DNA of 63,883 bases. It comes from Streptomyces hydrogenans (GTDB lineage: Bacteria > Actinomycetota > Actinomycetes > Streptomycetales > Streptomycetaceae). Both the position numbers and the translations under genes were made by a program. This document shows, in pieces, positions 33,124 through 41,184 of this stretch. The notes under the pieces are model-generated. The model made no database searches. It saw only the letters and a program-made list of their open reading frames with translations, and was not told the DNA's origin. Location: assembly GCF_014656075.1 (NCBI RefSeq), contig NZ_BNBS01000044.1:1-63883 (forward strand), given 5' to 3'. The stretch's first letter is position 1. Each line of letters starts with the position of its first letter.

Positions 33124-33597
33124 TCAGCCCGCCGTCAGCTCGGCGAGTCGCTCGCGTGCGGCCGGATCGCGGACGGTCGCCAGACGCTCTCCGTCCTTGC
33201 TCCTGAGCAGGAGACCGGGCGCGGCCCGGCCCCACGGCGGGACGGCTCCGGTGTGCACTCCCTGCTCGGTGTCCACTTGCGACCACGGGTACGCGTCCTG
33301 CCGCCCGTCGGCCCGGCGCAGGACCATGCCGTCCTGGAAGCCGTACAGGACGGGAAGCCCGCGCCGGACGTTGCGCCGGCGCAGGGCGCCGATGCCGGCG
33401 GCGGCGACGGCGAGCAGCACGGCGAGGAGGGCGGTCGTGCGGCGGCCGTCGGCCCAGAGGCCCGCGGCGGGTGGGAGGAGGAGGGCGGCGGCGAGGAACC
33501 AGCCGCCGGCGGTCGCACGCGGGCGGTGCGTCACGACGAGCGGTCCGAGTCCTCGCCGGAGAGCCAGGGCGGTGACCTCCGCAGGTGGTGCCTCCAT
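33124..33597 (-). CDS. DUF6585-like two-span membrane protein
   Basis: A 157-residue protein. Two close hydrophobic segments (about 35-75) are followed by a soluble PH-like region: RRGLPVLYGFQDGMVLRRADGRQDAYPWSQVDTEQ and LLLRSKDGERLATVRDP. This YGFQDGM...YPWSQV pattern is that of actinobacterial DUF6585 proteins of unknown function. The ATG at 33597 is preferred to an upstream start with Gly/Arg-rich extension. Confidence 0.72.
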   Translation of the reverse strand: MEAPPAEVTALALRRGLGPLVVTHRPRATAGGWFLAAALLLPPAAGLWADGRRTTALLAVLLAVAAAGIGALRRRNVRRGLPVLYGFQDGMVLRRADGRQDAYPWSQVDTEQGVHTGAVPPWGRAAPGLLLRSKDGERLATVRDPAARERLAELTAG

Positions 33598-33994
33598 GCC
33601 GCCGCCCCCACTCGTCTCTCGACGCCCGTCCTTCCGGGGTCTCTTCCCGCGCGTGATGGCCCGCAACCCGTCACGGGAACGCCGCCGTCCTCCCTCGGCC
33701 GGGCCGGTCCGTCGCTCGGCGGGCCCGCGCCGAGACGGGTGAATCCCCGTGCGGGCGGACGCTCGGGGCGGGGCGTTCCGCGGGCGCCGCCCGCGTTGCG
33801 CCGGATCCTTTCTGCACCGTGGCCAGGTGCCGCCGGCGGACGCGGAACGCCTGTCGACCAGGTGGCCGCAGGACCGTCAAGTCCTCCGGCTCCGGGGACC
33901 GATGTAGCGGGGAGCCGTACCGGCGGGCGGCACTCCGGCCGTGTCGCCGACGGCACCATCACCTTCCCCGTGTCCCCGTTCGAGGGAGTTGTCC
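33598..33994. other. Divergent intergenic region, no gene seen
   Basis: The 397 bases between the membrane protein and the secreted protease are strongly GC-rich with no credible reading frame. GAGGGAG (33982-33988) is the protease ribosome site. No repeat or clear promoter hexamer pair was found. Confidence 0.4.
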
Positions 33995-35176
33995 ATGCGT
34001 ACGCCCGTCCGACTGGCCGTCGCCGCCGTCCTCGCGGCCACCCCGGCCCTGGCCGCAGGCCCCGCCACCGCCATCGCGGAACCCGCACCGGCGCCGCTCC
34101 ACACCGCCGGCGCCAACGCCCTGCCCGGCCAGTACATCGTCACGCTGAAGAAGGGAACCGACGCGTCCGGCGTGACGCGCAAGCTGAAACTGAAGCCGTC
34201 CCACGTGTACGGCGCGGCCCTCAACGGCTTCGCCGCGCCGCTGAGCGGCCTCCAGCTCGACGCCCTCCGCGCCACCCCGGGCGTCGCCTCGGTCGAGGAG
34301 GACGCGACGGCCGACGCGCTGCCCGTCCCGGCCGCTCCGGCCGGGCGCGCTCCGTCCGGCGTCTGGGGCCTGGACCGGATCGATCAGCGGGATCTGCCGC
34401 TCGACAACGACTTCGCCGTCCGGGGCAGCGGCGCCGGCGTGACCGCCTACATCCTCGACACCGGCATCGACTACCAGCACGCCGAGTTCGGCGGCCGGGC
34501 CGTCTTCGGCTTCGACGCGATGGGCGACGGCCGCGCGGGCCAGGACTGCAACGGCCACGGCACGCACGTGGCGGGCACGGTCGGCGGCATGACGTACGGC
34601 GTCGCGACCAAGGTCGACCTGGTCAGCGTCCGCGTCCTCGGCTGCGACAGCAGGGGCTCGTGGTCCGGGATCATCGCCGGACTCGACTGGGTCGCGAAGA
34701 ACGCCAAGCAGCCCGCCGTGCTGAACGCCTCGCTGGGCGGCAGCCGCTCGCAGGCGGTGAACGACGCCGCGACCAACCTGTCGCTCGCCGGCGTCCTGCC
34801 GGTCGTCGCGGCGGGCAACGACAAGCGCGACGCCTGCCAGGTCTCCCCGGCCTCGGCGAACCGCGTTCTCACCGTCGGGGCCAGCGACCGCTACGACCGG
34901 GAGACCAACTTCTCCAACTACGGTTCCTGCGTCCACCTCTACGCCCCCGGCCAGGACATCCTCTCGGCCCGCCTCGGCGGCGGCTCGATCGCCGAGAACG
35001 GTACGTCGATGGCCGCGCCGCACGTCGCGGGCGCCGCCGCCCTGTACAAGCAGGCCCACCCGAGCGCCCAGCCGGAGGAGATCTACTCCGCCCTCCTCAC
35101 CCACTCCACCAAGGACCACCTGACCTCCCTCAGCGCCGGCAGCCCCAACCGCCTCCTGAACACCGGCGGCCTCTGA
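33995..35176 (+). CDS. Secreted subtilisin-like serine protease (proteinase K type)
   Basis: A 393-residue preproprotein. A Sec signal peptide (1-29) is followed by an I9 inhibitor prodomain (GQYIVTLKKG...GVASVEEDATADAL). The S8 catalytic domain has Asp155 in YILDTGIDY, His188 in NGHGTHVAGT, the oxyanion Asn in VVAAGND and Ser338 in NGTSMAAPHVAGAA. Length and the VWGLDRIDQRDLPLD linker match the proteinase K subfamily, usually calcium-stabilised and with disulfides (Cys in QDCNGHGT, LGCDS, DACQVS, GSCVHL). The role is extracellular protein degradation. It may be one of the proteases met by the SSI-like inhibitor at 17725, though that inhibitor has an odd loop. Confidence 0.95.
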   Translation: MRTPVRLAVAAVLAATPALAAGPATAIAEPAPAPLHTAGANALPGQYIVTLKKGTDASGVTRKLKLKPSHVYGAALNGFAAPLSGLQLDALRATPGVASVEEDATADALPVPAAPAGRAPSGVWGLDRIDQRDLPLDNDFAVRGSGAGVTAYILDTGIDYQHAEFGGRAVFGFDAMGDGRAGQDCNGHGTHVAGTVGGMTYGVATKVDLVSVRVLGCDSRGSWSGIIAGLDWVAKNAKQPAVLNASLGGSRSQAVNDAATNLSLAGVLPVVAAGNDKRDACQVSPASANRVLTVGASDRYDRETNFSNYGSCVHLYAPGQDILSARLGGGSIAENGTSMAAPHVAGAAALYKQAHPSAQPEEIYSALLTHSTKDHLTSLSAGSPNRLLNTGGL

Positions 35177-35327
35177 GCCCCGCGCCGGGAGCGCCCGGAC
35201 CGAGCGCTCCCGGCCCGGCTCCACGACGCGGCACGGTCACCCGATCGGAGGGCCAGGTGTGGTCCGGCCCGGGTGGTGACGGAAGGCTGGGCCGGACGGA
35301 AGCCGCCGACGACCCGTGGGAGCACCT

Positions 35328-35684
35328 GTGATCAGCCGCCTGGAGAACCTGCCGAACGGCGTCATCGGATTCGAGGCGTCGGGGAAGATCTCCGCCGAGG
35401 ACTACCGTGACGCGGTCCTGCCCGCCCTCACGCACGCAGCCGAGGCGGGCGAGGTCCGCTTCCTGCTCGTCGTGCGCGACTTCGACGGCATGAGCGGCGG
35501 CGCCCTCTGGGAGGACCTCAAGGTGGGAGCCGAGCACCTGCGGAAGTGGAAGCGCATCGCCCTGGTGACCGACATCGAATGGATGGCCCATGTCACCTCG
35601 CTCTTCGGCTGGATGACCCCGGGGGAGACGAAGACCTTCCCCCTCGCGGACCGCGACCGGGCACTCGCCTGGGCCGCCGGCTGA
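35328..35684 (+). CDS. SpoIIAA-like (DUF3478) protein
   Basis: A 118-residue protein of the SpoIIAA-like/STAS superfamily DUF3478: ISRLENLPNGVIGFEASGKISAEDYRDAVLPAL, RFLLVVRDFDGMSGGALWEDLKVG and RIALVTDIEWMAHVTSLFGWMTPGETKTF, followed by a short helix. No phosphorylatable Ser/Thr loop like that of anti-anti-sigma factors is evident. The function of the family is unclear; lipid binding has been suggested for relatives. GTG 35328 has GGGAG 5 bases upstream. Confidence 0.82.
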   Translation: MISRLENLPNGVIGFEASGKISAEDYRDAVLPALTHAAEAGEVRFLLVVRDFDGMSGGALWEDLKVGAEHLRKWKRIALVTDIEWMAHVTSLFGWMTPGETKTFPLADRDRALAWAAG

Positions 35685-35811
35685 GCCGGCCGACCGAGGT
35701 TCGGCGGGTGTTCACCGCGAAGACGCGTGACGGCTCCCCGAGGGCCGCGTGTGCTCGGGAGCGTGGCCGCGCCTCCCACGCTCCCGCGATCCCGTCAGGA
35801 ACCGCCACCGC

Positions 35812-36894
35812 ATGTTCTCGCTGAAGCCCACCCGCCGCCCCCTGGCGAGCACCCTCGCCGTGCTCGCCGCCACCGCCGTGGCCGGCAACGTCCTCTCGGC
35901 CGCGGGCCCCGCCTCGGCCGCGCCCGGCGCACCCGGGCTCCGGCCCTCGCTCTGCGGTCACGACCAGCGGCCGACTCCCCAGGAGTACCTCTGCGCCCGG
36001 CCCGGCGACCTCGTCGAGGTCCGCATCGGGGACGTGCGCCCCACGCAGCCCTCGCTGGGCCATGACGAGGTCTACTACAAGCTCGGGCGCTACACCCTGG
36101 GCAAGGACGAGATCAACAAGAAGTTCGACGACTGGTGCGAGACGAACGGTCAGGTCGAGGCCGCGAGCGCCGACCCGGACGCCCGGCTCGACGACCCGGA
36201 CTCCTTCCGCTGCGAACTGCCCGTCGGGCAGGAGACGCCCGAGAGCGTGGCGGCCATGAAGACCGTGGTCATCGGCCCCGGCGGGAGCCTCTTCCTGACC
36301 GACGGCCACCACACCCTCACGTCCTTCTACGAACTCCCCGACGGAGGGGCGGACCTGCGGATCCGGCTGCGGGTCGTGGAGAACCTCAGCCGGCTGCCCC
36401 GGCCCAGGTTCTGGGACCGCATGAAGGCCGAGAAGTGGGTGTGGCTGCGCGACGCGCGGGGGAACGCCGTCGACGTCGGCGAACTGCCCAGGAACGTCGG
36501 CCTCGCCGAGTTCGACGACGACCCCTACCGCAGCCTGCTCTACTTCGGCCGCGACATCGGCTACACGGCCGGGACGATCCCGTTCCAGGAGTTCTTCTGG
36601 GGCGCGTGGCTGCGCGACACCCGCCCCGCCGGCCTCGCCAAGTGGGACACGAACGACCTCGCCGGATACCTCGGGGCCGTCGAGGCCCTGACGAAGGCGC
36701 AGACCGCCCTGTCGCCCGACGCGGTGGTCGACGGCGGCCGCACCGCCCGCGAACTCGGTGTCCTGGCCGCGTGGAACGACGGCAAGGCCCGGGACAAGGG
36801 AGAGTTCGGCAAGCTCTCCAAGCCGTACGCCGACGCGAAGCCGGGCAAGCTCGCGTACGCCCTGGCCTACAAGGCGCAGCTGGCCGACGACTGA
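35812..36894 (+). CDS. Secreted ParB-like-nuclease-domain protein
   Basis: A 360-residue protein with a signal peptide (1-37, ending PASAAPG). The mature part opens with CGHDQRPTPQEYLCARPGDLVEVRIGDVRPTQPSLGHDEV and contains VVIGPGGSLFLTDGHHTLTSFYEL, the pattern of the ParB-like nuclease family PF08857, in which a loop DGHH takes the place of the Arg-containing box of chromosomal ParB. Later helices (FWDRMKAEKWVWL, IPFQEFFWGAWLRD) complete the fold. A secreted location is unusual for the ParB/sulfiredoxin fold. Its activity is unknown. Cys residues are few and paired, consistent with export. Confidence 0.78.
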   Translation: MFSLKPTRRPLASTLAVLAATAVAGNVLSAAGPASAAPGAPGLRPSLCGHDQRPTPQEYLCARPGDLVEVRIGDVRPTQPSLGHDEVYYKLGRYTLGKDEINKKFDDWCETNGQVEAASADPDARLDDPDSFRCELPVGQETPESVAAMKTVVIGPGGSLFLTDGHHTLTSFYELPDGGADLRIRLRVVENLSRLPRPRFWDRMKAEKWVWLRDARGNAVDVGELPRNVGLAEFDDDPYRSLLYFGRDIGYTAGTIPFQEFFWGAWLRDTRPAGLAKWDTNDLAGYLGAVEALTKAQTALSPDAVVDGGRTARELGVLAAWNDGKARDKGEFGKLSKPYADAKPGKLAYALAYKAQLADD

Positions 36895-37016
36895 GCGGGA
36901 CCCGCGCCCGACCCCGTTCCGGAGCGGGACCCGCGCCTGACCCCGTCCCCGAGCAGGACCCCGCGCCTGACCTCTTCCCCTCCCCGCGTGACCGGGGGAC
37001 GGGACGAGGTCAGGCG
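36893..37016 (+). terminator. Tandem 29-bp repeats and long hairpin at 3' end
   Basis: Three tandem units beginning GAGCGGGACCCGCGCC (36893-36921, 36922-36950, and a variant at 36951-36980) follow the ParB-like gene, the first overlapping its stop codon. The third leads into a hairpin whose arms CGCCTGACCTC (36964-36974) and GAGGTCAGGCG (37006-37016) are perfectly complementary and overlap the marR stop codon, so it can end both converging transcripts. Confidence 0.65.
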
Positions 37017-37450
37017 TCTTTCTCCATGCCGGGGCGCAGCCGTGCGAGCAGTGAGTACAGTGTCGCGCTGTCGTCGGCGTCGAGCGTGTCGAGGGCGCCG
37101 TGGGTCGTCTGCATCTCTTCGCGGACGCGCCGGATGACGTCCCGGCCCTCGTCCGTCGCGATCACGTTCTTGACCCGGCGGTCGGCGGGGTCGGGCTCGC
37201 GGCGGACCAGCCCTCGGGCCTCCAGACGGTCGACGATCCCGGTCACGTTCGACGCGTCGCAGACCAGCAGGGTGGCGAGGGCGCGCATCGGCAGCGGGCC
37301 GTTCAGCTGCGCGAGGACCTTGGCCTGGGTGGACGTGAGGCCGTGGTGGGCCGCGGCCGCGGCGAAGTCGCGCCACTGGGCGGTGCCGATGGCGGCGAGG
37401 AGTTCGAGCAGCTGGAGCTTGGTGGGCGTCTCGGGGGTGGTCGCGCGCAT
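37010..37450 (-). CDS. MarR-family repressor
   Basis: A 146-residue MarR protein. LTSTQAKVLAQLNGPLPMRALATLLVCDASNVTGIVDRLEARGLVRREPDPADRRVKNVIATDEG contains the winged helix: recognition helix SNVTGIVDRLEARGL, and the wing DPADRRVKNV with the conserved Asp-Arg pair. It is divergent from the MFS gene, and three TTGA-N5-TCAA elements lie in between, so it likely represses both itself and the transporter. Confidence 0.92.
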   Translation of the reverse strand: MRATTPETPTKLQLLELLAAIGTAQWRDFAAAAAHHGLTSTQAKVLAQLNGPLPMRALATLLVCDASNVTGIVDRLEARGLVRREPDPADRRVKNVIATDEGRDVIRRVREEMQTTHGALDTLDADDSATLYSLLARLRPGMEKDA

Positions 37451-37456
37451 CCTTCG

Positions 37457-37547
37457 AGCGTACTCGCGATACTTGACATTATCAATTGTTTACTTGACCC
37501 CCTCAAGTATCCGGGCCTACCTTCGATGTATTACTTGATGACATCAA
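37457..37547. promoter_or_regulatory. Divergent marR/MFS promoters with three operators
   Basis: Three 13-bp elements of the form TTGA-N5-TCAA lie at 37473-37485, 37494-37506 (extended to a perfect 19-bp repeat TACTTGA-N5-TCAAGTA, 37491-37509) and 37535-37547 (TTGATGACATCAA). The marR promoter is TTGATA (37485..37480), 17 bases, TACGCT (37462..37457) on the minus strand. The MFS promoter is TTGACC (37494-37499), 18 bases, TACCTT (37518-37523). Each -35 lies inside an operator, and the third operator is just downstream of the expected MFS start. Confidence 0.85.
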
Positions 37548-37588
37548 CGATCTATGTCCTGAAGCACCGAGAAGGCCCCCACTCACTC

Positions 37589-39136
37589 ATGAACCACGTG
37601 ACTTCCGCGCCCGCCGGCGAGCGGCGCCGCGAGACGCTCGTCGTCCTCGCCCTGAGCCTCGCCGCCATGGTCGTGTCGATGATGCAGACCCTGCCGGTCC
37701 CGATCCTCGGCCTCATCCGCTCCGACCTCGGCACGACGACCGCCGGCGTCAGCTGGGTGACCACCGCCACCCTGCTCTCCGCCGCCGTCTTCACCCCGCT
37801 GCTCGGCCGCTTCGGCGACCAGCACGGCAAGAAGCCGACCCTGGTCGCCGTCCTCGGCGTCATGGTCGCCGGCTCCGTCGTCGCGGCCCTGGCGACCTCG
37901 CTCCCCGTGCTGATCATCGGCCGTGTCCTCCAGGGCGCCGCCACCGCGATCTTCCCGCTCGCCCTCTCCGTGCTGCGCGAGGAGGTCCGCCCGCAGAAGC
38001 TGCCCGGCGCGATGTCCCTGGTCAGCGGCACCCTCGCGTTCGGCAGCGGTCTCGCGCTGGTCGCGACCGGCCTGCTGACGTCCGGGTCCGACGCCGACTA
38101 CCGCAGCGCCTTCTGGATGGCGACCGTCTTCGCCGTCCTCGCCCTGCTCGCGGTCGTCCTCCTGGTCCCCGCGACCCGTCACAAGACCGGCGGCCGCACC
38201 GACGTCCTCGGGGCGCTGACCCTCGGCGCCACCCTGCTGCTCCTCCTGCTGCCCATCTCGCAGGGGCACGAATGGGGCTGGACCTCCGGCCGCACCCTGG
38301 GCAGCTTCGCCGGCGCCGCCGTCATGACCGTCGTCTGGGTGTTCACCGAACTCAAGGTCCGCGAGCCCCTCGTCGACATGCGCATGTTCGTCCACCGGCC
38401 GGTCCTCATGGCCAACCTGGCGGGCGTCCTGGTCGGCTTCGGGATGTTCGCGAACTTCCTCGGCGTCTCCTACCTCGTCCAGATGCCCGAGGCCGTCACC
38501 GGCTACGGCTTCGACGCGTCCATCCTGCGCGCATCCGTCGAGTTCCTGCTGCCGGGCGCGATCGTCTCCCTGCTCGCCTCGCCGGTCGGCGGCCAGTTGG
38601 TCCGCCACCGCGGTCCCCGTACGGCTCTGGGCCTGGCGGCGGGCCTCGGCGCCCTCGGCTTCGCCTGGCTCGCCCTCGACCACGCCCACACCGCCTCGGT
38701 GATCGGTGCCGGTGTCGTCGTCGGCGCGGCCGTCAGCTTCGGATACGCGGCGATGCCCGCCGTCATCATGGCGAGCGTCCCGCACCACCAGAGCGGCATC
38801 GCCAACGGCATCAACTCCATCTCCCGCTCCACCGGCAGCGCGATCGGCAGCGCGGTCGTCACCACGATCCTGGCCTCGCAGACCCTGGAGCACCTGCCCG
38901 CCGGTGTCCCGCCCCTGCCCGCCGAGTCCGGCTTCACCCTCACCTTCTGGATCGGGGCCGCCGCCTTCGCCCTGGTCGCGGTCATCGCCCGCGTCGGCCT
39001 GCGCGGCGGCCACGGGCCCCGCGCGGAGGAGACGGACGGCCGGGCCACCGCCTCGGCCGAGACCGCCGGGACCGCCGGGACCGCCGGGACCGCCGGGGGT
39101 GCGGGGAAGGGGAAGGAGCCGGCGCTCGGGGGCTGA
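37589..39136 (+). CDS. DHA2-type MFS drug exporter, 14 spans
   Basis: A 515-residue transporter with about 14 hydrophobic segments, the DHA2 (QacA/EmrB) layout of proton-driven drug export. The motif A loop LLGRFGDQHGKKPTLV between spans 2 and 3 and the DHA2-type REPLVDMRMFVHRPVLMANLAG before the second half are clear. The C-terminus ends in a TAG/TAG-rich Thr-Ala-Gly repeat (AGTAGTAGTAGG). The start ATG 37589 has only weak GAAGG upstream. The MarR gene and its operators indicate induction by a ligand of MarR. A similar but distinct DHA2 protein is at 46915. Confidence 0.9.
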   Translation: MNHVTSAPAGERRRETLVVLALSLAAMVVSMMQTLPVPILGLIRSDLGTTTAGVSWVTTATLLSAAVFTPLLGRFGDQHGKKPTLVAVLGVMVAGSVVAALATSLPVLIIGRVLQGAATAIFPLALSVLREEVRPQKLPGAMSLVSGTLAFGSGLALVATGLLTSGSDADYRSAFWMATVFAVLALLAVVLLVPATRHKTGGRTDVLGALTLGATLLLLLLPISQGHEWGWTSGRTLGSFAGAAVMTVVWVFTELKVREPLVDMRMFVHRPVLMANLAGVLVGFGMFANFLGVSYLVQMPEAVTGYGFDASILRASVEFLLPGAIVSLLASPVGGQLVRHRGPRTALGLAAGLGALGFAWLALDHAHTASVIGAGVVVGAAVSFGYAAMPAVIMASVPHHQSGIANGINSISRSTGSAIGSAVVTTILASQTLEHLPAGVPPLPAESGFTLTFWIGAAAFALVAVIARVGLRGGHGPRAEETDGRATASAETAGTAGTAGTAGGAGKGKEPALGG

Positions 39137-39169
39137 GGTGCGCCCCTCGCGCCCCTTGCACCCCTCGCG

Positions 39170-39856
39170 TCACTCGTAGAGTTCGGTGGCCGAAGGTGTC
39201 CGGTGCGGCCGGGCGACCGGTGTCGTGTAGGCGAAGTTCAGCACGGTGCGACGCAGGCCCGGCCGGACGAGGGGGGTGACGCGGTGCGCGGTGGTGTCGC
39301 TGCGGAGCAGGTACGCGTCCCCGGCGCGGTGGTGGGCGGTGCGGGCGCGCCCGGAGTCCAGGGTCCGTAGGGACGCGGCCCGGGGCAGGTACCGCACCAG
39401 TCCGCCGTCGGCCGGGTCGTCCGGCGCCTCCAGGAACAGGACGAGGGCGTACGGGTGGTCGTCCGTGTGCGCGCCGTGGGTGTCGCCGGCGCGGTGCAGG
39501 ATGTTCAGCACGTGGCGCTCGACGGGGTCGTCCACCTCGATGACCGGCTCGCCCGCCACCTCCCGCACCAGCCCCATGAGGCTCCGGTCCCGGTACAGGG
39601 CGGGAATCAGTGTGGACGCCCGGCCGATGACGTGGCCGCCGAGGGTCGTCATGTGGCGGGGTGAATCGTCCATGCAGGCCATGGCGAAGTCACGGCGCCG
39701 CGCCACGGCCTCCAGACCGGTGGCCTCCCGGCCCAGCACGGCGAGCCCCTCGCCGGTCAGGAGTCCGGGCAGGGCGAGGTAGCCGTCCCGGGCGAACCGG
39801 TCGGCACCGTCGGGCCCGAGGCGCGTGAGGACGTCGGCATCGAGGAGCGAGGGCAC
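39170..39856 (-). CDS. Fe(II)/2-oxoglutarate dioxygenase-like (phytanoyl-CoA hydroxylase-like)
   Basis: A 228-residue protein. Opening GPDGADRFARDGYLALPGLL is a phytanoyl-CoA dioxygenase-like start. The metal triad is visible as HxD in GAHTDDHPYALVLFLEAP and a late His in TTAHRVTPL, and an Arg (RRTVLNFAYT) would bind 2-oxoglutarate. This is as expected for the cupin fold of Fe(II)/2OG oxygenases that hydroxylate small molecules. Substrate unknown. The start is GTG at 39856, with GGAG about 8 bases upstream. It is convergent with the MFS gene, 33 bases away. Confidence 0.82.
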   Translation of the reverse strand: MPSLLDADVLTRLGPDGADRFARDGYLALPGLLTGEGLAVLGREATGLEAVARRRDFAMACMDDSPRHMTTLGGHVIGRASTLIPALYRDRSLMGLVREVAGEPVIEVDDPVERHVLNILHRAGDTHGAHTDDHPYALVLFLEAPDDPADGGLVRYLPRAASLRTLDSGRARTAHHRAGDAYLLRSDTTAHRVTPLVRPGLRRTVLNFAYTTPVARPHRTPSATELYE

Positions 39857-40176
39857 GGAGGACTCCGGGGGAGGGGAGCGATACGTCGGGGTCTGCCTCC
39901 CCGTTCATGGCCCCGGCCACGCCCGGCTGGGGCCGAACGGTCCAACGAGCCGGATGATGGTGCGGCGGCCGTGGGGGCACCTGCGGAGGCGCCCCCCGTG
40001 TGGGTTCGGGCCGCCCCGAAGCGAGCCCGTGTCGGAACCGCGCCTCCGGAGCGCAGGAGCGCAGAAGCGGCGGAGGGGCAGGATCCGGTGATGGACACCG
40101 GCACGCCACGGGCAGCCGCGCTTCGGCGGCATCGGTGCTATAGGCCGCCGCCCGGCCCCGCCGCCCCGCACCGCTC
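39857..40176. other. Upstream region of the dioxygenase, no gene seen
   Basis: A 320-base stretch between the dioxygenase start and the methyltransferase pseudogene. It may contain the lost N-terminal part of the latter and the dioxygenase promoter. No reading frame with family signatures or palindromic operator was found. Confidence 0.35.
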
Positions 40177-40553
40177 GTGTACGCGATCCCGCCGCACGAG
40201 CAGACCGCGTTCCGGCGGGCCGCCGCCGCGCGGGGCCCGCCGGACGACGAGACCGGACAGTCGCGGGCGGTGCTCGACCTGTGCTGCTCGTACGGAATCA
40301 CCGCCGCCCTCCACGACCAAGATGTCGCCCTCGTCGATCCGTGCGCCCGACGCGTGCGAGCCGGGCCCGCAGCGGTCCGCAGCGGCAGTTCACCGACGAG
40401 CGGGAACGGACGGAGGCCGTCGAGACGGTGTGCGCCCTGGGGCTCGAACCCGCCGCTCGCGATCCGTCCGGCTGCGAGGCGACCGGGTGCGATCCGTCCG
40501 GCCATGAGGTGACCGGGTGCTTCCGTGCGCTGTATGGGCACCGCAACTGCTGA
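40177..40553 (+). pseudogene. Decayed methyltransferase-like gene with internal deletion
   Basis: From GTG 40177 one frame encodes YAIPPHEQTAFRRA and AVLDLCCSYGITAALHDQDV, the SAM-binding start of a class I methyltransferase family in which I recall VLDLCCSYGINAALL. After about 65 codons this frame turns into low complexity. The next frame (from about 40385) continues RQFTDERERTEAVETVCALGLEP and ends EVTGCFRALYGHRNC, which matches the far C-terminus of the same family. The middle (well over 100 residues) is missing. The C-terminal part also contains a 30-bp tandem duplication (40461-40490 and 40491-40520, about 90% identical). A broken gene is the best reading. Confidence 0.6.
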
Positions 40554-40607
40554 GGCGGGGACGAAGCGCGGGCGCAAGGGCGGGGGCCCTCGCGTACCGC
40601 CCCTGCC

Positions 40608-40765
40608 TTCCGGCCCCCGGCCCGTCGGTTGCCCTGCCTTCCGGCCCCCGGCCCGTCGGTTGCCCTGCCCTCCGGCCCCCGGCCCGTCGGTTGCCCTGCC
40701 TTCTAACCCCCCGGCCCGTCGCTCGCTCTGCCCTCCGGCCCCCGGCCCGTCGGTCGCCCCGCCCC
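40608..40765. repeat. 31-bp tandem repeat array
   Basis: Five units of about 31 bases, each containing CCGGCCCCCGGCCCGTCGGT, start near 40608, 40639, 40670, 40701 and 40733. The first two are identical; the fourth and fifth have several changes. It lies in the 316-base non-coding gap between the methyltransferase remnant and the arsR gene. Lacking unique spacers, it is a plain tandem array, not a CRISPR. Confidence 0.85.
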
Positions 40766-40833
40766 CCCCGGCCGCACCAGCCTTCCGGCCGGCCGACCGT
40801 CCCCGTGCACCCTCCCCGACGCGTCGGAGATTC

Positions 40834-40863
40834 TTGACGCGTCGGAATTCTCCGACCTATCGT
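40834..40863 (+). promoter_or_regulatory. arsR promoter with operator in the spacer
   Basis: TTGACG (40834-40839), an 18-base spacer and TATCGT (40858-40863) form a good promoter. The spacer contains the inverted repeat GTCGGA-ATTC-TCCGAC (40841-40856), and a half-site GTCGGA also lies upstream near 40823. The ATG of arsR starts 7 bases after the -10, so the transcript would be leaderless or nearly so, even though GGAG lies just before it. Confidence 0.75.
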
Positions 40864-40869
40864 GGAGCC

Positions 40870-41184
40870 ATGCCCACCGACGTGTTCGGCGTGCTGGCCA
40901 ATCCAGTGCGCCGCAGACTGCTCGAAAGCCTGCGGGAGGGGCCGCGCTCCACCGGCGAGCTGGCCGGGATGTTCGAGCTCGGCAGGCCCGCGGTCTCCGA
41001 GCATCTCGCGGTGCTGCGGACCGCCGGACTGGTGCGCGAGGAGCCGCGCGGCCGACACCGCTACTACCACCTCCAGGCCGCCCGGCTGGCCGAGGTGAGC
41101 GAGTGGCTGCACCCCTTCGAGCACTACTGGAAGCAGCGCCTGGACGCGCTGTCCGACCTTCTGGACGAGGAAGCCGACACATGA
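40870..41184 (+). CDS. ArsR-family repressor
   Basis: A 104-residue ArsR/SmtB-type winged-helix protein: VFGVLANPVRRRLLESLREGPRSTGELAGMFELGRPAVSEHLAVLRTAGLVREEPRGRHRYYHLQ. No metal-binding Cys pair (the ELCVCD box) is present, so this is a non-metal ArsR of the type paired with AHSA1 proteins. The helix C-terminal to the wing (EVSEWLHPFEHYWKQRLDAL) would serve dimerisation. The start overlaps the end of its own promoter, and the gene is coupled to the SRPBCC gene by ATGA. Confidence 0.9.
   Translation: MPTDVFGVLANPVRRRLLESLREGPRSTGELAGMFELGRPAVSEHLAVLRTAGLVREEPRGRHRYYHLQAARLAEVSEWLHPFEHYWKQRLDALSDLLDEEADT

Noticed and set aside
40608..40765. CRISPR-like direct repeats
   Set aside because: Units abut without unique spacers, the repeat is not dyad-symmetric in a CRISPR way, and no cas genes are present.
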